A program made the position numbers and the translations under genes. A DNA stretch of 64,000 bases from Zavarzinella formosa DSM 19928 (GTDB lineage Bacteria > Planctomycetota > Planctomycetia > Gemmatales > Gemmataceae), in contig NZ_JH636443.1 in assembly GCF_000255705.1 (NCBI RefSeq), positions 655,967-719,966 of the forward strand, given 5' to 3'. The notes under the pieces were generated by a model. It was given only the letters and a program-made list of their open reading frames with translations, did no database searches and had not been told where the DNA came from. Each line of letters opens with the position of its first letter. Position 1 is the stretch's first letter. Positions 53,209 through 61,854 of the stretch are shown piece after piece.

Positions 53209-55425
53209 ATGCGATTTTCACGCCGATCGTTTGCTCTGTTGTTTCTGATGGCCGCTCTGGCCTCTCTTTCCATCCGCGAAAACACCGTGCTGGCCCAGCC
53301 AAAAGCCGGGCCGGTGACCGTCTCCCCGCAGGCGCCGACGATCAGCCCGGCCTTCCCGCTCGGCGTGCAACGCGGGCAAACGCTGGAACTGAATCTCACC
53401 GGCTCAAACCTGAATGACCCGACCACCCTGTGGACTTCCTTCCCGGCGAAGGCCACCTTCCCGACCGAGATGAACAACGGCAAGGACGCAGGCAAACTGA
53501 AGGTGAAAATCGAAGTGGCCGCCGATGCCCCGATTGGCTTCCACACGATCCGTCTGGCGACGAAGAACGGCATCAGCAACGCCCGCATGTTCTGCGTGGA
53601 CGAGTTCCCGCAGATCGACGAAATCGCGGACAACAAGACCAAGGAAAAGGCCCAGCCGGTCCCCGTGCCGGGCGTCGTGGTCGGCCGCACCGACGCCGAG
53701 GTGAGCGACTTTTTCAAGTTCACCGCCAAGCCCGGCCAGCGGTTGACCATTGAGGTCATCGCCCGGCGGCTTGGTTCCACGCTCGACCCGATGATCCGGC
53801 TTTACGACGCGAAAACGATGCGGGAAATGGCCGGTTTTTACAGCGACGACGAACCGGGCCTGCAATCTGATTGCCGACTGACGCGGGTGTTCCCCTCCGG
53901 CGGGGAGTACATCGTCGAACTGCGAGATTCCCGCCACCTCGGCGGTGGCGAGGCGTTCTACCGCCTGCGCATCGCGGACGTTCCCAGCGCGATGGCCGCG
54001 ATGCCCGTGGCCATCCAACGGGGCCAAAAAGCCAGCGTGAATTTCGCCGGTAAAGAAGTGGCCGGGGTTGCCCCCGTGGAAGTGGCCATGCCCGCCGACG
54101 GCCATTCCGTCCAGGTGGCGCCGAAGGGGCCGGGCGGTTCCGGGTGGCCGGTCCCGGTGGTTGCCAGCGACATCAAAGAGATTGTCGAAGTCGAGCCGAA
54201 CAACGAGATTGCCAAGGCCCAGCGAATCGAACTCCCCGTCGGCATCACCGGCCGATTCCTGGACAAGCTTGACTTGGATTGCTTCGTGTTCGCCGCGAAA
54301 AAAGGGGCCAAATACACGGCGGTAGCCGAGACTTACGAGATCAATTCTCCAGCCGAAGTGTTCCTTGTCGTAAAGGACTTGAAGGGCGCCGAGCTTGGCC
54401 GCAGCAACCCGGCCAACACCCCGGCGAAACTGGATTTCACCGCCCCGGCCGACGGCGATTTTGTGATCGTCGCCGAGCATTTGAATTACGCGCACGGCCC
54501 GGTGGAGGTCTATCACCTCACCGTTGAACCAACCGAGCCGGATTTCGGCGTCACTCTGCAGGTTGACCGCTTTGAGGCGGCCCCCGGCGGCGCCACCCTC
54601 ATTCCGGTCGGCACGATTTCTCGCAAGGATTATGCCGGCCCCATTGAACTGAGCATCCAAGGCCCCCCCGGTTTCGAGGGGACGACGACGCTCACCGCCC
54701 CCGCCACCCCGCCCGCCGCCCCCGGCGCCCCGCCGGCCGCCCCCATCGGCTTTCTGCCGCTGACAGTGAAACCCGGCACGGCGATTGGCGCATACGAAAT
54801 CCGCGTGCTGGCCAAGGCAACGATCAACGGCAAAGCGGTGAACCGACAGGCCAAAGTCACCGAACTGGCAAAAGCCGGGTTGAACGGCCTGGCCTTCCCG
54901 CCGCATGAGATGCTCACTTCCGTTGGCGTCGCCGTGACCCCGGCCCCGACATTCACCTTGGCCATGAAACTGGAACCCGCCAACGTGGCCAAAGGAACCC
55001 CGGCCAACCTGACCGTGACCGCCAAACGGGCCGACGGTTTCACCGAAGAAATCGCCCTGACCCCCTACCTGTTGCCTGCCAACGTGACGCTGGCCGCGAA
55101 ACCCATTCCCAAGGGAGCCAATGAAGTCACCTTCCCGTTGACCGCCGCCCCGGCCACTGTGGCGGGAACATACCCGATCATCCTCCGAGGCACCGCCAAG
55201 GCCGCCGGGAAGGATGTGGCCTTCTATGCCCCCCCGCTGAGCGTGGTGATCGTGGAACCGAAGAAGGAAGAACCCAAAAAGGTCGAGCCGAAGAAAGAAG
55301 AGCCCAAGAAGGTCGAGCCGAAGAAGGAAGAACCCAAGAAGGTTGAGCCGAAGAAGGAAGAACCCAAGAAAGTCGAACCCAAAAAAGAAGAGCCGAAGAA
55401 GAAGGAAGAGCCAAAGAAGCAGTAA
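53209..55425 (+). CDS. Secreted PPC-domain protein with Lys/Glu/Pro tail
   Basis: 738 residues from the ATG heading MRFSRRSFALLF. Signal peptide to about residue 32 (cleavage near VLAQPK). An IPT/TIG-like strand set near 45-115 is followed by PPC domains: DFFKFTAKPGQRLTIEV, then YIVELRDSRHLGGGE (about 165-265), and a second one near 330-440. An Ala/Pro-rich beta region follows, and the protein ends in about 55 residues of EEPKKVEPKK repeats. PPC domains usually accompany secreted peptidases, but no protease motif is seen. The basic/acidic tail could bind polysaccharide or nucleic acid. Confidence 0.87.
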   Translation: MRFSRRSFALLFLMAALASLSIRENTVLAQPKAGPVTVSPQAPTISPAFPLGVQRGQTLELNLTGSNLNDPTTLWTSFPAKATFPTEMNNGKDAGKLKVKIEVAADAPIGFHTIRLATKNGISNARMFCVDEFPQIDEIADNKTKEKAQPVPVPGVVVGRTDAEVSDFFKFTAKPGQRLTIEVIARRLGSTLDPMIRLYDAKTMREMAGFYSDDEPGLQSDCRLTRVFPSGGEYIVELRDSRHLGGGEAFYRLRIADVPSAMAAMPVAIQRGQKASVNFAGKEVAGVAPVEVAMPADGHSVQVAPKGPGGSGWPVPVVASDIKEIVEVEPNNEIAKAQRIELPVGITGRFLDKLDLDCFVFAAKKGAKYTAVAETYEINSPAEVFLVVKDLKGAELGRSNPANTPAKLDFTAPADGDFVIVAEHLNYAHGPVEVYHLTVEPTEPDFGVTLQVDRFEAAPGGATLIPVGTISRKDYAGPIELSIQGPPGFEGTTTLTAPATPPAAPGAPPAAPIGFLPLTVKPGTAIGAYEIRVLAKATINGKAVNRQAKVTELAKAGLNGLAFPPHEMLTSVGVAVTPAPTFTLAMKLEPANVAKGTPANLTVTAKRADGFTEEIALTPYLLPANVTLAAKPIPKGANEVTFPLTAAPATVAGTYPIILRGTAKAAGKDVAFYAPPLSVVIVEPKKEEPKKVEPKKEEPKKVEPKKEEPKKVEPKKEEPKKVEPKKEEPKKKEEPKKQ
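55258..55418 (+). repeat. Coding 30-bp tandem repeat (EEPKKVEPKK)
   Basis: About five units of 30 bases at the 3' end of the PPC-domain gene encode the Lys/Glu/Pro tail. Unit length is a multiple of three, so copy-number change would preserve the frame. Confidence 0.85.
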
Positions 55426-55458
55426 TCGTTTGCTCTTATAAACTGGCTCGTCTATCGT

Positions 55459-55602
55459 CTTGGCGAGCCGAGCAGCGTAAGCTGCCGGGTGGCTCCCGGC
55501 AGAAAAGGCCCTTGAGCCACGGGTTTGCGTCAGGCTGAGTACAAGGGAAGCAGTTCAACTACCGGGAGCCACCCGGCAGCTTACGCTGCTCGGCTCGCCA
55601 AG
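55459..55602. repeat. Palindromic element, family GAGCCGAGCAGCGTAAGC
   Basis: Perfect 41-bp arms at 55459-55499 and 55562-55602 enclose 62 bases. Each arm contains smaller hairpins (GCAGC/GCTGC and CCGGG/CCCGG). It lies between the PPC-domain gene and the GH3-type gene and fills most of the 254-bp gap. Confidence 0.92.
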
Positions 55603-55679
55603 ACAAAATGCAAGCGGCATTTCGCCACCTCTCCCCGCTGTGTCCCCTCCTTGGGCGGGCGAATACAGTAAGCATCATC

Positions 55680-57251
55680 ATGATGCTTGATCTGTTGCTC
55701 ACCAATCCCGTCGTCCGAAGCGTGGCCAACTCGACGATGGGGACGCTTGCCCGTCGGCGTGTGCGGAAGCTGGACGCCATGAACGTCCCGGCTGTTCAGG
55801 AACAAACCTTGTTGTCGCTGGTCCGCAAGGCCGCGCCGACGAAGTTCGGGCGGGACCACCACTTCGACCGCATCAACAACGTGACTGATTATCAATCGGC
55901 CGTCCCTGTGCGGACTTACGAGGACTTTTGGACGCAATATTGGAAGGACGTTTACCCCAAGCTTGAGGGGGCGACCTGGCCGGACCACATCCCGTATTAC
56001 GCTCTCTCCTCCGGCACAACGAGCGGGGCCACCAAGTACATTCCCGTCTCCAGGGAGATGCTTGCCTCCAACCGGAAGGCCGGCCTCACCACCGACGCCC
56101 TTTACCGGGCCGGTTGCCCGAAGACCAAGGTGCTGAACGGGAAGTTCTTCTTCCTCGGCGGCAACACGGACATGAAGCGGGAGTCCAACGGCAGTCTTTA
56201 CGGCGATCTCAGCGCCATCGCGGCCATTGAGGTGTCGCCCATGATCCGGGCGTACACCTTCCCGCCGATGGAACTGGCCGGCATCGCCGATTGGGAAGTG
56301 AAGTCGTGGAAACTCGCGGAAGCCGGCGCCAAATTGCCGATCACGGCCATCAGCGGCGTCCCCTCTTGGATGCAAATGCTGTTTGATCGCGTGAAGCAAG
56401 TGACCGGCAAGGCGAGCATCCGGGACGTGTGGCCGAACATGCAACTCGTCATCCACGGCGGCACCAAGTTCGATGCCTTCCGCGACGCCTTCCGCCGGGA
56501 GTTGGGGCCGGATTGCCAGTTCATCGAAGTGTATCCGTGTTCGGAAGGCTTCATCGCCACCGAAGACCCCCGGCACAAGATGTTGAGGGTGGTGCCGGAT
56601 CACGGCCTCTTCTACGAGTTCATCCCGACAAGCGAACTGGAAGACGGGAAGCTCAAAACCGACCGACCCGTGCGGCACACGCTGGCAACCTTGGAAACCA
56701 ACCAAGAATATGCCGTGGCCCTGACGACCTGCGCCGGCTTGTTCAGCTATATGCTGGGGGACACGGTTTCGTTCGAGCGCAAAGACCCGCCGCTGTTGCG
56801 GTTCACCGGCCGCACGAAGTTCTTCCTCTCCGCGTTCGGCGAACATCTCATCAGCGAGGAAGTGGACAAGGCGGTCGCCGCCGCCGGGCAGGCCACCGGG
56901 AGCTATGCCCCCCTGAGCCACGTCGGCCCGGTGTTCTCGACGACGCCGAACGTCCCCGGCCATCACCGCTATCTGGTGGAATTCTCCGGCGCCGTGCCCG
57001 ACTTGGGGAAGTTTGCCGAGGCGTTGGATGCCACGCTCATTAAGTTAAACGAGGATTACGAAGCCCACCGCAAGAACGACCTGAGCATGTTGAAACCGGA
57101 AATCATCCCCGTGAAACCCGGCGGCTTTTTGAAATGGATGATCGCCCACGGCAAACGCCCACCGCAACACAAGCTCCCCCAAATGGACAACGGCGGCGAA
57201 CTGACCAAATCAATCCACCAATGGCTGAAAGACAACGGCGAACTGGCGTGA
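55680..57251 (+). CDS. GH3-superfamily acyl-adenylate-forming enzyme
   Basis: 523 residues from the ATG heading MMLDLLLTNP; an earlier frame start would lie inside the palindromic repeat. The nucleotide-binding SSGTTSGATKYIP (about residues 110-122) and the second conserved block LFYEFIP with FSYMLGDTVSF match the GH3 family first known from plant auxin conjugation. These enzymes adenylate a carboxylate and transfer it to an amine or thiol; the bacterial substrates are largely undefined. The DUF4058-like gene begins 20 bases after its stop, so they are probably co-transcribed. Confidence 0.87.
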   Translation: MMLDLLLTNPVVRSVANSTMGTLARRRVRKLDAMNVPAVQEQTLLSLVRKAAPTKFGRDHHFDRINNVTDYQSAVPVRTYEDFWTQYWKDVYPKLEGATWPDHIPYYALSSGTTSGATKYIPVSREMLASNRKAGLTTDALYRAGCPKTKVLNGKFFFLGGNTDMKRESNGSLYGDLSAIAAIEVSPMIRAYTFPPMELAGIADWEVKSWKLAEAGAKLPITAISGVPSWMQMLFDRVKQVTGKASIRDVWPNMQLVIHGGTKFDAFRDAFRRELGPDCQFIEVYPCSEGFIATEDPRHKMLRVVPDHGLFYEFIPTSELEDGKLKTDRPVRHTLATLETNQEYAVALTTCAGLFSYMLGDTVSFERKDPPLLRFTGRTKFFLSAFGEHLISEEVDKAVAAAGQATGSYAPLSHVGPVFSTTPNVPGHHRYLVEFSGAVPDLGKFAEALDATLIKLNEDYEAHRKNDLSMLKPEIIPVKPGGFLKWMIAHGKRPPQHKLPQMDNGGELTKSIHQWLKDNGELA

Positions 57252-57270
57252 GGGACTAACGGAGCAAGCC

Positions 57271-57969
57271 ATGCCTCTGCAAGATCACTTTCGACCGCCG
57301 TTAAGCGTTCGTCGCCACTGGCACGCTTTCCACAATTCGTGGGCGACCTATCTGTCGTCCCAATTGAATCTCTGCCTGCCGGCCGGTTACTTTGCCGAGG
57401 CCAACGTGCAATTCGGCATCGAAATCGACGTGGCGACCTTCCGCGAAGGCCAACCGGCAACCATGCCGCCGACCGCTTGGACGGCCCCTCCCCCGTTGGA
57501 TTCGATTCCGTTGCCGATGCTCGAAAACGTGGTGGAAATCGGCATCTTCTCCCAAGAAGGTGGTTCCGAACTGGCCGGGGCCATCGAGTTGGTCAGCCCG
57601 GCAAACAAGGACCGCCCCGCGCATCGGGATGCTTTCATCAACAAGTGTCTGACCTATCTGCAACGCGGCGTCGGCTTGGTCATCGTGGATGTGGTGACCG
57701 ACCGCACCGCCAACATGCACCAAGAATTGCTGATGCGACTCGGCAGCCCGAACCCGGCGCCTCCTGTCCCGCTCTACGCCTCCGCCTATCGCCCGGCTGA
57801 ACGAGACGGCGAACCAACCTTGGACATCTGGCACGAAGAACTTCGCCTCGGCGCCGACCTGCCAACCATGCCCCTCTGGCTGCGCGGCAACCTCTGCCTC
57901 CCCGTCGATCTTCAAGGCACTTACGACCGCACCTGCCGCGAACAACGGGTGACGACCGCCGAGGCGTGA
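57271..57969 (+). CDS. DUF4058-like protein
   Basis: 232 residues. Start MPLQDHFRPPL, followed by SVRRHWHAFHNSWATYLSSQLN. The central block ELAGAIELVSPANKDRPAHRDAF matches the I-E-I-x-SPxNK motif of DUF4058, a family with PD-(D/E)XK-like features, followed by LVIVDVVTDR. This resembles nuclease-fold proteins related to Uma2, but nuclease activity is unproven. It is 20 bases after the GH3-type gene and about 80 bases before an AAA ATPase gene on the same strand. Confidence 0.72.
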   Translation: MPLQDHFRPPLSVRRHWHAFHNSWATYLSSQLNLCLPAGYFAEANVQFGIEIDVATFREGQPATMPPTAWTAPPPLDSIPLPMLENVVEIGIFSQEGGSELAGAIELVSPANKDRPAHRDAFINKCLTYLQRGVGLVIVDVVTDRTANMHQELLMRLGSPNPAPPVPLYASAYRPAERDGEPTLDIWHEELRLGADLPTMPLWLRGNLCLPVDLQGTYDRTCREQRVTTAEA

Positions 57970-58047
57970 GCAGGGAAACTCCCCTAATTCGGCCCGGATG
58001 TGATATTCTGCATGAACGAAGTATGTAGACGCTCGGGAAACAACCTG

Positions 58048-59145
58048 ATGATCGGTTCCGCAAGATTTCGGAATTTCAAGGCTCTGAAAGACGTGGAAAT
58101 CACGTTTGACAGCCGCCTGACGGTGCTGGTCGGGCCGAATGGCAGCGGTAAATCGAGTGTGCTCACGGGAGTGAACTGGCTATGCCAAATGACCAGAAAC
58201 ACAGACAACAAACAGCAACTTATCAAATCACTTAACAATCGATCAAACAGTTGGATTGGCGGGGCAGACGGAAAATGGAGCATTGAATTTCGTGATAATA
58301 ACATGGTGTCAAACGGTATTCGTCTCCGATTTCAACCCACGTCTGTTGTGACAGACATGGCCGAGAAAACTCCGCCCCGCGATGCGGTTGTGGAATGGAT
58401 TTGCATTGGTGGCGAACTGGAGAACGTCGGATACGACAAATATCCGGAATCACTTTTGCACGCCGAATCTCGTTCTTCGCAATTGATTTGCCTGAATTCA
58501 TCGGTCTTGGCTGCGCCATCGTCAACAAAAATGACCCCGCCCGATTTTTCCGAACGCGGGGAAGGGCTCGCGTCTTTGATGGCGTATTTTAAACTCTATG
58601 ACGAGCCAAAATTCAATCAAATCGAGGAACTGTTTCGATCAATCATTCCACAAGTGCGACGAATCCGAATTGAGCGGGTGAAAACGACGGGGGAAACACT
58701 CGGTGAGGGACTATTGTTTGACTTGACCGGACGCATGGGTGTTCGCGCGTCAGCCATGAGTGATGGCACGTTATACGCACTTGGATTGATTGTTAAAATT
58801 CTCGATCCCCAGCGGCCGGATGTTCTTTTGATTGACGATGTGGAACACGGATTTCATCCGAGGGCACAGCTACAGCTTGTGGAATTGCTGCGCAAATTGC
58901 TTGATGAGATACCCGATCTCCAAATCATCGCCACGACGCATTCACCGTTCATTCTTGATCGATTGAACTGGAACGAAGTGAGGGTGACCGGTCTTCGGGA
59001 AGACGGCTCGGTGGCGATTGCCAAAATCGAGGATCATCCGCAGATTGATCGCTGGAAAGAGGACATGACGCCCGGTGAATTCTGGACAACCTTTTATGAA
59101 AACTGGGTCGCCGAACAACAACCAACAACCCTTCAATCCGCCTGA
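58048..59145 (+). CDS. OLD-like AAA/ABC ATPase (AAA_21 type)
   Basis: 365 residues from the ATG heading MIGSARFRNFKAL. Walker A GPNGSGKSS at 29-37, an ABC-type signature region near MSDGTLYALGLI, Walker B VLLIDDVEHGFHP and H-loop ATTHSPFILD: the order seen in SMC/OLD-family ATPases (AAA_21). Its base composition is noticeably more A+T-rich than its neighbours (especially 58190-58320), suggesting horizontal acquisition. Its stop overlaps the start of the next gene (TGATG), so the two proteins are made together. Compare the AriA ATPase of PARIS and GajA of Gabija. Confidence 0.88.
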   Translation: MIGSARFRNFKALKDVEITFDSRLTVLVGPNGSGKSSVLTGVNWLCQMTRNTDNKQQLIKSLNNRSNSWIGGADGKWSIEFRDNNMVSNGIRLRFQPTSVVTDMAEKTPPRDAVVEWICIGGELENVGYDKYPESLLHAESRSSQLICLNSSVLAAPSSTKMTPPDFSERGEGLASLMAYFKLYDEPKFNQIEELFRSIIPQVRRIRIERVKTTGETLGEGLLFDLTGRMGVRASAMSDGTLYALGLIVKILDPQRPDVLLIDDVEHGFHPRAQLQLVELLRKLLDEIPDLQIIATTHSPFILDRLNWNEVRVTGLREDGSVAIAKIEDHPQIDRWKEDMTPGEFWTTFYENWVAEQQPTTLQSA

Positions 59146-59888
59146 TGCCACTTTCCATCGCCATCGTTTGCGAAGCCCCGGCCGACGCTCGCACCGTGCG
59201 GGCTCTGGCCGAACGTGTGTTGATGGAATCGTGTGATTGGATCGAGGCTGAAACCTTGGCCGATCACATTGAATGGCGGGGCTTCCGCAAGTCCGAAACA
59301 CATCTTGAGTGGATGGGACGCGGAGGCGTCCAAGATCTGGCGAAAGAGCTTGGAATCAGGGTTCGCTGGCGTCTCAACGAACCCATTCCTCAATATGGCC
59401 ATACGACATTGAAAGCCATTCAAGTTTTGATTGCCTCGCCGGACCCCGTGGATGGGATGGTTTTGATACCAGATTCGGACAATCGATTGGAACGCCGGAA
59501 TGGCTTGCTTCAAGGGCGAGAACATTTTTCACATACCAAAGTCCCGATCATCGTCGGCTTGGCCCACACCAAACGAGAATGCTGGCACATTGCCGGCTTC
59601 ACGCCAACAGACAAACACGAAGAAACGAGGCTGGACGAAACCCGGGCACTATTGGAATTCGACCCCACAAAACTGGCGCACAAATTGACCGGCGGCCAAG
59701 GGGAGGCACGCTGCCCCAAACGGGTGTTGGCGTTCTTAACCCAAGACAATTGGAAGCGTGAAATGGAATGCTTGCAGACCCCGTTTCCGGCGCTCGAAGA
59801 TCGCGGATCGGAAACGGGGCTACCGGAGTTTTTGGCGGAGTTGAGAACCCGTCTGACACCGGCATTTGGCGGCTCGCCGCGACAATAA
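59145..59888 (+). CDS. TOPRIM/DUF4276-like protein paired with the AAA ATPase
   Basis: 247 residues beginning MPLSIAIVCEAPADART. An acidic residue after a hydrophobic strand (E10) and a D110-x-D112 pair after a second strand (MVLIPDSDN) match the TOPRIM metal-binding pattern. A later block, AHTKRECWHIAGF, resembles the RELEAWLLAD segment of DUF4276-like nucleases. The gene overlaps the ATPase stop codon by one base. AAA plus TOPRIM pairs are typical of phage-defence modules (PARIS, OLD, retron-associated). The exact family is uncertain and defence is an inference. Confidence 0.72.
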   Translation: MPLSIAIVCEAPADARTVRALAERVLMESCDWIEAETLADHIEWRGFRKSETHLEWMGRGGVQDLAKELGIRVRWRLNEPIPQYGHTTLKAIQVLIASPDPVDGMVLIPDSDNRLERRNGLLQGREHFSHTKVPIIVGLAHTKRECWHIAGFTPTDKHEETRLDETRALLEFDPTKLAHKLTGGQGEARCPKRVLAFLTQDNWKREMECLQTPFPALEDRGSETGLPEFLAELRTRLTPAFGGSPRQ

Positions 59889-59931
59889 ACGACAGTTCAC
59901 GTCAAACGACTCTCTCGTCCACCTACCTCAA

Positions 59932-61113
59932 TCACCCTCCCCGCAAATCCTCCATCACTTGAGTCGCGTCGTTGGCGGCGGCTTGTTGGGCGATGGCGGC
60001 GAGGCGGATTTCTTCTTGTGATTCCCGGTAGCCCTCCTCGGTTCCCATCAGTTCGCCCCACGGCCGGAAACCATCGACGTGCATGCAGACGGCCTTGATG
60101 CCGGCCATCAGGGGCATGGCCAAAAACAGGCCGGGGGTGCCCCAGACGAGATCCCAGAAGAGACAGGCCAGCATCACCGTCGTGGCGTTCAAGTCCATCG
60201 TCCGGCTCATCACCAGCGGCACAATCAGATAACCCTCGACGGTCACCACGATCATGTACATGACCATGATAATCAAAGCGGTTCCCGGCCCGACATGGAG
60301 CAAGGCATCCAGCAACGGGGGAACCCCGGCGATCAGGGTGCCGATGTAGGGGACATAACAGAGGATGGCCGTGAACAAGGCCCATGTCCACGGTTGGCGC
60401 AAATCAAACAGCGTGTATACGACGCCGAGGAACAGGCCGAGACCGATGTTCACCACCGTCCGCCAGATCAGATAAGAGCGGACGGCCGATCCCATGTCCG
60501 TGAGGATTTTGGTAGCCTGCGTTTGTTCCACGCGGGTCGGGCCGAAAATCCCCTTGATGCGTTCGGCCAGAAACTCCCCCTCCATCAGCATGAACAACAG
60601 GATGAACAAAATCACAATGCTTTGAAACAGCCAGTTGGCGGCGATCTTCGAGAGGTTTAGCAACGTGTCGGTGACGTATCCGCCTTCGAGGAATTTGGTG
60701 ACGTAGGCATAGGCCGTCGAATCGGCCGGTTCTTTGGGAAGTACCCGGTCCACGGCGGTCGGAAACATCGTCCCGAACGACTCGCGGGACTTTGTGTACA
60801 TCCGTTCCAACTGTTCCGGATTGCGGGGATTCGGCAGTTCTTCCAAAGTCTGCGGCAGCGCCAAGGCAAAGCCCGAGAAGATGCCGAGATTGGCCACGAC
60901 CAGCAGGCTGATGACGGTGATGCACGACGCCGCCCACGGCAGTTTGAAACGGTGATGCAGCCAACTGGCGGCCGGCCAGAGGATGACGGCCAGCAGCGCC
61001 GCGATGACCAGCGGAATGAAAATCGAATGCCCCAGATAAAGGGCCAGAGTCGCGCCCAAGAGAGCGAGGACGTTCAGGCCGATCCGGGTGGCGGCGGTCA
61101 GGTTCAAGTTCAT
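59932..61113 (-). CDS. AI-2E family transporter (PerM/YdiK-type)
   Basis: 393 residues with about eight membrane helices. The helix GHSIFIPLVIAALLAVILWP and the later AILCYVPYIGTLIAGVPPL and LIVPLVMSRTMDLNA match the AI-2E family, with GTPGLFLAMPLMAGIKA near the C-terminus. The family includes small-molecule exporters and Na/H antiporters; the substrate here is unknown. Its end converges with the TOPRIM-like gene 43 bases away. It lies 64 bases downstream of a small membrane-protein gene on the same strand. Confidence 0.92.
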   Translation of the reverse strand: MNLNLTAATRIGLNVLALLGATLALYLGHSIFIPLVIAALLAVILWPAASWLHHRFKLPWAASCITVISLLVVANLGIFSGFALALPQTLEELPNPRNPEQLERMYTKSRESFGTMFPTAVDRVLPKEPADSTAYAYVTKFLEGGYVTDTLLNLSKIAANWLFQSIVILFILLFMLMEGEFLAERIKGIFGPTRVEQTQATKILTDMGSAVRSYLIWRTVVNIGLGLFLGVVYTLFDLRQPWTWALFTAILCYVPYIGTLIAGVPPLLDALLHVGPGTALIIMVMYMIVVTVEGYLIVPLVMSRTMDLNATTVMLACLFWDLVWGTPGLFLAMPLMAGIKAVCMHVDGFRPWGELMGTEEGYRESQEEIRLAAIAQQAAANDATQVMEDLRGG

Positions 61114-61177
61114 CGGAATCCGACTGAGGGTGACGGGGTGATCGACGAAACTCCGGGCCGGGGAGAGCGGCTTTTGT

Positions 61178-61780
61178 CTATCGTATCAAACCAACCGGGC
61201 TGTTCTCCGGTTCCAAATCACGCTTTATCGGCATCGCCAGCAACACCGCCAGCCCCGTGAACACCGCCAGCCCGACCCATCGGATCGGGCCGGTTTCGTA
61301 AACAACCGTGCCATTGAACATGATGAACGCGAAGAACCCATGCAGGGCGATTTCCCCCCGGCGGGAGCGAGTCGCGTAGCCGCCGGGCGAGAGCCACCAC
61401 CACAGCACATCGGCGATCCATCCGAGGGTGAACAGGTAAGAAACGAAGATGCCCGGCCCGTAACCGGAGGTTTCCTCCACATGATCGAAGGCCCGGCCAT
61501 GCGACCAACCGTGAATGCGGGCAAAGGCCGTCGCCACATGGATCACGAAGGCGACGCATCCCGTTGTCCACCACGCCCGTGTTTCCGGCGTGCGGCCAAG
61601 CCGGATTCGGCAGGCGACGGCGATGGTCCAACACAGAAACATCACACGGGCGGTCCACCGGGTATCAAAGTCGGCGGGGTCATCCACTTGGAGCCAGCGA
61701 GAGGCGGCGAACACGGCCATGATCGCCGGAATCCCGACGGCGAGGGAAAACACGAGTGGGCGGCGGGGAAGCATTGCCAT
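61178..61780 (-). CDS. Multi-pass membrane protein, hypothetical
   Basis: 200 residues from the ATG heading MAMLPRRPLVFSL; the frame is open further upstream but then overlaps pyk antisense and codes for Arg/Gly-rich noise. Five or six membrane helices. Histidines in HVATAFARIHGWSH and DHVEETSGYGPG recur in a pattern that might bind metal or haem, but no family is recognised. Probably transcribed with the AI-2E gene. A GGTGGG sequence lies before the chosen start. Confidence 0.75.
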   Translation of the reverse strand: MAMLPRRPLVFSLAVGIPAIMAVFAASRWLQVDDPADFDTRWTARVMFLCWTIAVACRIRLGRTPETRAWWTTGCVAFVIHVATAFARIHGWSHGRAFDHVEETSGYGPGIFVSYLFTLGWIADVLWWWLSPGGYATRSRRGEIALHGFFAFIMFNGTVVYETGPIRWVGLAVFTGLAVLLAMPIKRDLEPENSPVGLIR

Positions 61781-61854
61781 AGACCACCCACCGTAACCTC
61801 TCTCAATGCGTTTGGCCAGCCCCGAGTAAAACATCCGTGAGCCAATCCACCGCC

